From contig CALKEO010000002.1 of assembly GCA_938088195.1 (NCBI GenBank), forward strand, positions 1-47,823: a stretch of DNA of 47,823 nt, in the 5' to 3' direction. Source of the stretch: an uncultured Flavobacteriaceae bacterium. GTDB taxonomy: Bacteria > Bacteroidota > Bacteroidia > Flavobacteriales > Flavobacteriaceae. A model generated the notes under the pieces. The model was not told the DNA's origin. It was given only the letters and a program-made list of their open reading frames with translations, and ran no database searches. The position numbers were made by a program, and so were the translations under genes. Of the stretch, positions 41,601 through 47,823 are shown piece by piece (positions within the stretch are counted from its first letter, which is position 1; every line of letters begins with the position of its first letter).

Positions 41601-44600
41601 CCCAATGAGTTACTAATGGCTTTTGACGATACAGTCAGTTCAGCGATTAATTGTTTTGGAGATAATGGGACTTTAAAAGTCGATATTAGTCAGGAGTCTG
41701 TGGCACCTTATACTTACTTGTTAGAGGGAACTGAGCTTGTTAGTGGTAATTTGGTTTCTCAAAGTCTTACCAATCAAACGGTTTTAACTCAATCATACAA
41801 TACTTTAAAGGCAGGTACTTATAAAGTAACTATTACCGATGCCAATGGTTGTGTTAAAGTAACACCTGAAAAGACTCTTACTCAACCTACAGATGGTCTA
41901 TCAATTTCCGAGGTTGTATCAGTTCATAATGGATTTAGTATTACATGTAACGGAGCTAATGATGGATCGATTGATTTGACAGTAGCTGGAGGAGCGGTAA
42001 ATTATACTTACGCATGGACTACAACTGATGGTTCAGGTTTAGATGCTGCAGTAGCCGATCAAACAGGGCTTGGACCTGGAACTTATAAAGTAGTTGTTAC
42101 TGATAATAACTTATGTACAATTGAAAAAACTTATACTTTAACTGAACCTACAGCATTAGCAATTACAGAGACTGTTTCAAGCCATAATGGGTTTGAAATA
42201 ACATGTAACGGAGCAAATGATGGTTCCATAGACATCACTGCCAGTGGAGGAACATCTGTTTATACTTATTCGTGGACAACCGCCGATGGTTCTGGTTTGG
42301 AGGCAGCTGTAGCTGATCAAACTGGTCTTGGACCTGGAACTTATAAAGTTGAAATTACCGATTCTAATAATTGTAAAATTGATAAAACATACACAATTAC
42401 CGAACCTGGTGCTTTAAGTTTATCGCAAAGTAGTTCCGATTTTAATGGTTTTGATGCAAGTTGTAGTGGAGGAGTGGATGCTACAATTGACTTAACCATA
42501 ACAGGTGGCGCTCCCACTTACACTTATGCATGGACTACCGCGGATGGTTCGGGTCTTGATGCGACAGCAGAAGATCAATCAGGCTTATCAGCTGGAACTT
42601 ATGACGTTACGGTAACAGACCTTAATGGATGTCAAATATCGGATAGTTTTACAATCACTGAACCTCCTCCAATTGTATTAACATCAATATTATCTGATTT
42701 TAATGGTTTTAATATTAGTTGTAATGGAGAATCTGATGGTTCTATAAATATTACTGTTTCTGGTGGGACCATATCAGGTGGAGATACCGATTACACATAT
42801 GAGTGGACAACTTTAAACGGAACGGGGCTTAATGCTTCTATTGCAGATCAAACTGGTTTATCTGCAGGAACTTATACTGTTAAAATTACTGATTCAAATA
42901 ATTGTTCTTTAACAAGATCTATAGAAATTCTTCAAGCAGATCCGATTAATATCACAGGTGTTTTATCTGATTATAATGGATATAATGTAAGTGTAAAAGG
43001 CTTATCAGATGGTTTTATAAATATTACACCTGTTGGTGGAAGTGGAGGTTATATCTACGAATGGTCAACAGCTGATGGAAGTGGATTGATTGCAGGAGAG
43101 CAAGACCAAACAGGGCTTACAATTGGAACTTACACTTTAAAATTAACTGACTCCAACGGATGTAATACAACCAAATCATTTACACTTATTGAACCGACTG
43201 AACTTATAATTGATTTAGGAACAGATCCGACTAATATTCTTTGTTTTGGAGACAAAACAGGAGTTTTAAAAGCTATTATAACGCAAGAGTCTGTTCCTAC
43301 ATATAAATACACTCTTAATGGTACTGATTATGAGGGTAATGTAATTTTAGAAACAGTTTCAAGTATCACTGCACTTAATCACACTTTTTTTGTAAAAGCA
43401 GGAATCTATTCTATAACAGTTGAGGATTTAAATGGTGGTAAGAAAACATCAGTTCAGCGTACATTCACTCAGCCAGCCGCTCCATTGGCGATTTCTGAAA
43501 CGATTTCTGATTTCAACGGTTTCAATATAAGTTGTACAGGAGCTTCAGATGCAACAATTGATTTAACAGTTACAGGTGGAACAATTACAGGAACTTTATA
43601 TAATTATACTTGGTCGACTTTAGATGGATCTGGTCTACAACCTAATATTGAAGATCAAACAGGTTTGGGACCAGGAACCTATAATGTTTTAATAGAAGAT
43701 GAAAATGCTTGTACGATAACAAAAACATACATAATTAATGAACCTGAATTAATTGATTATAAATTGGATGCTAAAAATGATATTTCTTGTTTTGGAGCCA
43801 ATGATGGGTCTATTAATATTACTGTAACTAAAGGAACAGGCGTTTATAATTATGCTTGGACTACAGATAATGGAGTTGGACTTGACCCAACTGCCGAGGA
43901 TCAATCTGGCCTATCCGCTGGAAAGTATAAATTAATTTTAACTGATGGTTGCCAAACACTTCAGTATATATATGAAATTGAAGAACCTGCTGTTTTGACA
44001 ATCGGTTTAGACGAAAAAGTAGATATTTTATGCTTTGGAGATTCTACTGGAAAAATATTAGTTACTGTTACAGGAGGAACGTCTCCATACAATTACGAGT
44101 GGATTGATAATTTTGGAAATAAATATAATAGAGATATTGGTAATGTATTTAACACAGGAAATCTTAGTAATATTCCTGTAGGTATTTATGATTTGACAGT
44201 TACTGATAAAAACGGATGTATAGAAACGTTAAAAGTTGAGCTTAAAGAACCCGAAGAATTAAAAATTGATTTTAATAAAGTTGATGTGTCGTGTTTTAAT
44301 GGAAACGATGGATCAATTGATGTTAATCCGACAGGTGGTGTAGCTCCTTACACTTACACATGGAGTGATTTTGGTAATGGAAAATTAAGAACTGATTTAG
44401 TGGCAGGAAAATATACTGTAACAGTTACTGACGATAATAATTGTGAAAAGTCTGTGGAAATAGAAATTAAATCAGCTCCTCAGTTTAATATTACATCAGT
44501 TGTTACTCCAATTACGTGTTTTGGGGCAAATGATGGTTCTATAAAATTAACAATTGATGGTGGTAAAGCTCCAATTTCACTGGAATGGGCTGATGATCCT

Positions 44601-45728
44601 CAAGCTGGAACGACGCGATCTAATTTGAAATCTGGAGTCTACTCCGTTCTTTTAAAAGATTCGAGTGGATGTGAAATTAATGAGATTTACACAATTTCTG
44701 AGCCTGCAAAATTACAATTATCAGCTATAAAATCTGATGCTTTAGATTGTGACGATCCTAATAGTGGTGCTATAGATTTACAAGTTATCGGAGGAAATCC
44801 ACCATATACTTACTCTTGGTCTAATGGGGAGACGACTGAAGATTTAACTGATGTTTCTGCAAACAATTATAGTGTAATTGTTACAGATGACAAAGGTTGT
44901 ACTGTTGAAAAAGCTTTTTCTATAGTAAGACCTTTTGAACTTAAAATTGATCTGACATCAAACCTTCGAGTTATTTGTGAAACTAGAGACGTGTACTTAG
45001 TTAATAAAGTAACAATTGAAGGGGGAGTTTTCCCATACACTGTTAAATGGTCATCTGGAGATGTATCAGGATCTAATGGTGAAATTATGGAAACCAACGT
45101 TGAGGGATCATACTCTGTTGAGGTCACTGATAACAATGGCTGTACTAAAACACAAATATTTGATGTAGTATTACCTAAACTAGGTTATCCAGAATTTGAT
45201 TACACTTCATTTTATTGGCAAACATTTGGTGCATTAACTTTTAATGACCCTATTACCTTTACTAATAATTCCACAGAAAGTTTTTTAAGTGTTTCTTGGG
45301 ATTTTGGTGATGGTAATTCATCTGATGAAAATGACCCTGTTCATTCATACGAAAAGAAAGGTTCCTATGATGTCACTCTTTATGTAACTTATTTTTCAGG
45401 GTGTATTTATGAAATAAAGAAAACTATTTATGTGGGAGATTCATACGAAATTGAATTTCCTAACGCATTCACACCTAACAGTGATGGATTAAATGATACA
45501 TTTAGGCCTGTTTATTATGGGTTTAAATCTGTTGATTTACAAGTTTTTGATACCTGGGGAACTTTAATCTACAGTGAAACAGCTGAAGGAGCAAATATTA
45601 TGACGGGGTGGAATGGTATGTTAAATGGTAAACCAGCTACAAATGGGAATTATATTTTCCAAGTTAGTGGAGAAGCTTTTAACGGAGAATCTGTTCTAAA
45701 AAACGGACCATTCACGCTACTTAGATAA
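38652..45728 (+). CDS. giant SprB-repeat adhesin with C-type lectin and T9SS type B C-terminal domain
   Basis: The protein has 2358 residues. The start is TTG at 38652, 6 bases after the PorP/SprF stop, in frame with a signal peptide ending L-T-G-Q at about 23. Residues about 24-485 are Ig-like domains. About 18 SprB repeats of roughly 75-95 residues follow to about 2175, with the core C-F-G-x-N-D-G-S-I-x-L-x-V-x-G-G ... Y-x-V-x-V-T-D-x-N-G-C ... I-T-E-P. A single C-type lectin (about 770-905, E862-P-N and W887-N-D) sits after the third repeat. A PKD domain (V-S-W-D-F-G-D-G-N) and the sorting domain (F-P-N-A-F-T-P-N-S-D-G-L-N-D) close it. By analogy with SprB it should be a mobile surface adhesin used in gliding. 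Confidence 0.92.
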   Translation: MKKIINILILIFFVGSFTSLTGQTYVKTSENILQYTADQTTNHIFTMSKTGGNYNPIIVTVNLNKAEFTNTGDNSKVGWGTGNNIPASWDFEITNVNNGATIEAGNKSFKFSGDPIVDVTVNVRVFDSGGTTIPGLASITLTYRLEGIFTQSESTFIACSGNLKIVVNEVSIGTQRPCAGTDGDPKYNIKVFNAGTTTLVTEVSQTSNEFLIPLEIGDYDYVITDGCGRTFSSGYDITDAPEIGASVIFAGKECSTDTDTKAILKVQGTKRPLSWVLEKKNGDNWDAVFTNLNVGGNASSTSDITASGTGSFTLSINGLTSDGVYKYTFTDANTCVKSTEFNVATPSPLSHLLVESEVATKRDLNCSGDVDGKLTFTGSGGWTQPFSGNTINPINWGSGYTFTLINADTGAEVGVVNSSSWFNFAKNGSNEQIGWEATFDNLPPGNYKLKLKESVATNTDADPDVIFGCEVLFPDTYTIAAPSVLSVTGTKSDISCFGDDDGSIDLTVSGGTPAYTIAWTKTGDGTFSASTQDLTGLTPGEYNVTVTDSKNCSQSTSFTIIEPAQLAAELDTTVATAIDCFDNNGVIKADITVSSTAPFTYVINGTDYNGNNVSASSGETTNTSNSFSVKAGVYSVTVTDARGCAVTTAQRTLTQPASGMAVTGTVSADFNGFENGDGLHMSCNGGNNGEIDLTVSGGTAGYSYAWTAVSGSGLDASSEDQTGLTAGVYEVVVTDSTGCTVSRRYVVSDPAPLTIPINDMAPGDKGNYTFLGELGTSKYYLSNATLTYMEARDIAANLGGYLVSIKTQAENQWLIDNSPEQNFWLGLDDIREESKVGGVVDKTKYRWNDGTSLDWEGFPGGEPNDASKDITTNSPGEDYIEFSDGSWNDIFHNVKRKFVIEFNPTQIPDFNGNSISCFGGTNGSIDFIVTGGTTPYTYAWTTADGSGLDATSKSQTGLGAGTYSVTVTDSTGCAKSIDYTITQPNELLMAFDDTVSSAINCFGDNGTLKVDISQESVAPYTYLLEGTELVSGNLVSQSLTNQTVLTQSYNTLKAGTYKVTITDANGCVKVTPEKTLTQPTDGLSISEVVSVHNGFSITCNGANDGSIDLTVAGGAVNYTYAWTTTDGSGLDAAVADQTGLGPGTYKVVVTDNNLCTIEKTYTLTEPTALAITETVSSHNGFEITCNGANDGSIDITASGGTSVYTYSWTTADGSGLEAAVADQTGLGPGTYKVEITDSNNCKIDKTYTITEPGALSLSQSSSDFNGFDASCSGGVDATIDLTITGGAPTYTYAWTTADGSGLDATAEDQSGLSAGTYDVTVTDLNGCQISDSFTITEPPPIVLTSILSDFNGFNISCNGESDGSINITVSGGTISGGDTDYTYEWTTLNGTGLNASIADQTGLSAGTYTVKITDSNNCSLTRSIEILQADPINITGVLSDYNGYNVSVKGLSDGFINITPVGGSGGYIYEWSTADGSGLIAGEQDQTGLTIGTYTLKLTDSNGCNTTKSFTLIEPTELIIDLGTDPTNILCFGDKTGVLKAIITQESVPTYKYTLNGTDYEGNVILETVSSITALNHTFFVKAGIYSITVEDLNGGKKTSVQRTFTQPAAPLAISETISDFNGFNISCTGASDATIDLTVTGGTITGTLYNYTWSTLDGSGLQPNIEDQTGLGPGTYNVLIEDENACTITKTYIINEPELIDYKLDAKNDISCFGANDGSINITVTKGTGVYNYAWTTDNGVGLDPTAEDQSGLSAGKYKLILTDGCQTLQYIYEIEEPAVLTIGLDEKVDILCFGDSTGKILVTVTGGTSPYNYEWIDNFGNKYNRDIGNVFNTGNLSNIPVGIYDLTVTDKNGCIETLKVELKEPEELKIDFNKVDVSCFNGNDGSIDVNPTGGVAPYTYTWSDFGNGKLRTDLVAGKYTVTVTDDNNCEKSVEIEIKSAPQFNITSVVTPITCFGANDGSIKLTIDGGKAPISLEWADDPQAGTTRSNLKSGVYSVLLKDSSGCEINEIYTISEPAKLQLSAIKSDALDCDDPNSGAIDLQVIGGNPPYTYSWSNGETTEDLTDVSANNYSVIVTDDKGCTVEKAFSIVRPFELKIDLTSNLRVICETRDVYLVNKVTIEGGVFPYTVKWSSGDVSGSNGEIMETNVEGSYSVEVTDNNGCTKTQIFDVVLPKLGYPEFDYTSFYWQTFGALTFNDPITFTNNSTESFLSVSWDFGDGNSSDENDPVHSYEKKGSYDVTLYVTYFSGCIYEIKKTIYVGDSYEIEFPNAFTPNSDGLNDTFRPVYYGFKSVDLQVFDTWGTLIYSETAEGANIMTGWNGMLNGKPATNGNYIFQVSGEAFNGESVLKNGPFTLLR
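40108..45178 (+). repeat. array of about 18 SprB repeats, interrupted once by a C-type lectin
   Basis: Fifteen or so repeats are of the common type with G-G-x-x-x-Y-T-Y-x-W. Three (40345-40620, 41605-41890 and about 43198-43476) are of a second type with N-G-x-L-K-x-D-I and a longer middle loop, ending in T-Q-P instead of E-P. The lectin lies at about 40960-41370. Nucleotide identity between units is only moderate. Confidence 0.85.
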
Positions 45729-45738
45729 TTTTTTTAAA

Positions 45739-47823
45739 ATGAAAAAAAATTTATTTTTCTTTTGCTTTTTAGTGATTCCAAATCTTAATTTTTCCATTTC
45801 TAATATTTTATTTAATTCAGCTCCAACGGCAACTCCTCAGTCTGATGTCCAAGCATTTGAACAAACAAAAGTCTCATTAACATTAAATGGAACAGATCCA
45901 GATGATGATTCGTTAACTTATATTCTGCATAAAGCACCTTCAAATGGAAGAGTTACTGATCCTAATAATAACGATAAAACAATATTTGCTGGTTCTATAA
46001 TTACAACAGATAAAATAGATTATACAAGTACTTCGGACAGTGCTGCTACTGATTTTTTTGAATTTAAAGTATTTGATGGAAAATTACTGAGTGATGCAGC
46101 TAAAGTGTCTTTAAACATTCTTTTGGAAAACGACACGCCAGTTGCTAACAATCAAACCGTTGAACTTACTGAAAATACTCCTACTTTAATAACGCTAACA
46201 GGTTCAGATCCTGATAAAACCACTCCCTCTGTTTTCAAAATCGAAAAATTACCAGTGACAGGAACACTAACTGATCCTGGTAATAATGATAAAGTAATTT
46301 CTGCTGGAGATTATATAGCTGGTAGCAAAGTAACATACACTGGCCAAGACACATCAACATCTGATTCATTTTTATTTAAAGTTAATGATGGAATTGTTGA
46401 AAGTTTGGTTGGTACTGTTTCAATTGTTTTAATAATTACTGATGCACCTGACGCTACAGCCCAAAATGTTCAAGTAACTGAACAGGTTGATCATACCATC
46501 ACACTTACTGGATTTGACAAAGAAGGTGATGATTTAAATTTTATAATAAATTCACTACCCACAAGTGGTTTATTAAAAAATAGCGGTTCTGTCATAACTG
46601 TAAATGATTTACCTAAAAATATTACTGGAACTGATGTGGTATACACAAGCACATCAGACATAGCAACTGCGGATTCTTTTACTTTTCGTTCAAATGATGG
46701 GATATCAACTAGTTTTTCAGCTAAAGTTAGTATTTCGATTACTCCCGTGAATGATAAACCTTTAGCTACTGACCAATTTAATGTTACAGCTTTTGAACAA
46801 ATTGCAAAAGAAATTAGTTTAGTAGCAGTTGATCCTGATGGTGATGAGATAACTTACTCGTTGGTAGATTCTCCTCAAAATGGAAATGTTACGATAAATA
46901 AAAATATTGCCACTTATACAAGTTCATCAGATACTGCTAAAGAGGATAGTTTTACATTTTCAGCTAGTGATAACATTCTAAAAAGTGAAAAAGCTACTGT
47001 TACTATTAATATTATTCAAATTAACGATGTTCCCGTTGCTTATTCACAAAATGTTTCAGTTGTTGAAGATCAATCAATTGATATTACATTAAACGGGATT
47101 GATGATGATAAAGATGAATTTACATTTTCAATAATAGGAAATCCAATCAATGGAGAAGCAACTTTAAATAACAACAAAGTTGTTTATAAGCCTAAAGCAG
47201 GTTATTTTGGGTCTGACTCTTTTATTTTTGAAATTAATGATGGTACAGATAGCAGTGATCCAGCTTCTGTAACTATTACTATAACTAGTAATGACTTTGA
47301 TGAGGATGGTGTTCTCAATAAAGATGATCAATGTCCTAATACACCCTTAGGCTCCAAAGTCAATGCTAAGGGTTGTCGCTTTTTTGAAATGCCTGCTAAT
47401 AATTACAGAATTAAAGTAACAAGCAGCTCATGTATTAATTCCAATGATGGTTCAATTGAACTAACGGTTCTAAATTCTGCTTACGACTACAGTGTTTCAC
47501 TAACTGGAAATAATAACCCTATTGCCATAACTGGCGAGAACAAGACAGCATCTGTGACAGGTTTGTCTAAGGGTGATTACACGGTTTGCTTTACTGTAAC
47601 CGGCCAAGCGGACTACGAACAATGCTTTGATGTGACTATTAGCGAGCCCAAAGCACTTAGTGCCTTTATTGATGTGGATAATGATAATCGATCGACCACC
47701 ATCCAACTAGGCGGCTCTAACCACTACAATGTTGATATTAATGGTGAAAGGTTTAAAGTAACAGGGGATAACTTTACTAGCAGCCTTAAGACAGGATTGA
47801 ATAGTATTAAGATAAGCACAGGA
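45739..47823 (+). CDS. third giant surface protein: cadherin-like repeats plus thrombospondin type 3 repeat, 3' end outside window
   Basis: The frame is open from an ATG at 45739, 10 bases after the previous stop, to the last base (695 codons), so the gene continues beyond the window. A hydrophobic start of about 22 residues is the likely signal. Five cadherin-like units follow (ends near 46140, 46450, 46760, 47040 and 47290, each with A-x-x-Q ... D-P-D-x-D ... S-F-x-F). Then come a calcium-binding thrombospondin type 3 segment D-F-D-E-D-G-V-L-N-K-D-D-Q-C-P-N-T-P (about 519-548) and a SprB-like unit S-S-S-C-I-N-S-N-D-G-S-I-E-L ... F-D-V-T-I-S-E-P. It is probably co-transcribed with the SprB-repeat gene and is probably another T9SS substrate; its sorting domain would lie outside the window. 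Confidence 0.87.
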   Translation, partial: MKKNLFFFCFLVIPNLNFSISNILFNSAPTATPQSDVQAFEQTKVSLTLNGTDPDDDSLTYILHKAPSNGRVTDPNNNDKTIFAGSIITTDKIDYTSTSDSAATDFFEFKVFDGKLLSDAAKVSLNILLENDTPVANNQTVELTENTPTLITLTGSDPDKTTPSVFKIEKLPVTGTLTDPGNNDKVISAGDYIAGSKVTYTGQDTSTSDSFLFKVNDGIVESLVGTVSIVLIITDAPDATAQNVQVTEQVDHTITLTGFDKEGDDLNFIINSLPTSGLLKNSGSVITVNDLPKNITGTDVVYTSTSDIATADSFTFRSNDGISTSFSAKVSISITPVNDKPLATDQFNVTAFEQIAKEISLVAVDPDGDEITYSLVDSPQNGNVTINKNIATYTSSSDTAKEDSFTFSASDNILKSEKATVTINIIQINDVPVAYSQNVSVVEDQSIDITLNGIDDDKDEFTFSIIGNPINGEATLNNNKVVYKPKAGYFGSDSFIFEINDGTDSSDPASVTITITSNDFDEDGVLNKDDQCPNTPLGSKVNAKGCRFFEMPANNYRIKVTSSSCINSNDGSIELTVLNSAYDYSVSLTGNNNPIAITGENKTASVTGLSKGDYTVCFTVTGQADYEQCFDVTISEPKALSAFIDVDNDNRSTTIQLGGSNHYNVDINGERFKVTGDNFTSSLKTGLNSIKISTG
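45823..47290 (+). repeat. five cadherin-like repeats in the third giant gene
   Basis: The five units are about 90-105 codons each and show the same overall plan as in the 2983-residue protein, but without inserted domains. They often have a Y-T-S-T-S-D strand in place of Y-x-P-N. Confidence 0.8.

Noticed and set aside
40108-45178. CRISPR-like or satellite DNA repeats
   Set aside because: The periodicity of about 230-280 bases is at the protein level in one open frame; nucleotide identity is too low and there are no spacers.

Overview
The window is AT-rich DNA (roughly one third G+C by eye) from a gliding-type marine member of the Bacteroidota, most likely class Flavobacteriia. Supporting signs are three very large surface proteins of the type IX secretion (T9SS) kind, a PorP/SprF protein, SprB repeats, a TonB-dependent receptor with a carboxypeptidase-like N-terminal extension, many short lipoprotein signals, A-rich ribosome binding regions without Shine-Dalgarno sequences, and a few TAnnTTTG promoter-like boxes. 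The species cannot be named from the sequence. All genes are tightly packed; no stretch over 300 bases is without a gene.

Layout. 1-2520: end of a lysophospholipid acyltransferase gene, a lipoprotein, and a DUF3089 alpha/beta-hydrolase lipoprotein. 2525-6841: a predicted metal-handling module consisting of an AraC-type regulator with an N-terminal CxxC, a TonB-dependent receptor, two small exported HMA-fold proteins that end in a Cys-Cys motif, and a Met-rich lipoprotein, closed by a strong bidirectional terminator. 6891-13124 (minus strand): an M49 (dipeptidyl-peptidase III-like) lipoprotein, a GH20 hexosaminidase lipoprotein, two identical tRNA-Arg(UCU) genes that bracket the GH20 gene and each carry their own terminator, and an SDR/DUF2867 plus DoxX pair.

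13156-26644 (plus strand): a secreted CocE-type hydrolase, then a near-continuous gene train. It begins with a Tat-exported Gfo/Idh/MocA oxidoreductase, a GMC flavoprotein and its gluconate-dehydrogenase-subunit-3 partner, which look like a glycoside 3-oxidation set. It continues with a secreted esterase, a four-helix His-rich b561-like membrane protein, YceI and a sulfatase, then glycerol use (glpK, glpD, glpF) and a TIP30-like Rossmann protein. A 16-base identical element lies at almost the same distance (63-66 bases) before the Gfo/Idh/MocA and GMC genes.

26701-47823 (plus strand): a surface-adhesin region with a 2983-residue protein, an ABC-F ATPase, a PorP/SprF protein followed 6 bases later by a 2358-residue SprB-repeat protein, and the first 695 codons of a third giant that runs off the end. 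The first giant has an unusual plan. Its cadherin-like (Big_9/tandem-95) repeats repeatedly carry whole foreign domains (two C-type lectins, a beta-propeller, two other domains) inside particular loops. Both complete giants end in a gliding-motility/T9SS type B C-terminal domain. Together the genes suggest a surface-living cell that attaches to glycan-coated surfaces and harvests sugars, amino sugars, peptides, sulfated compounds and glycerol.
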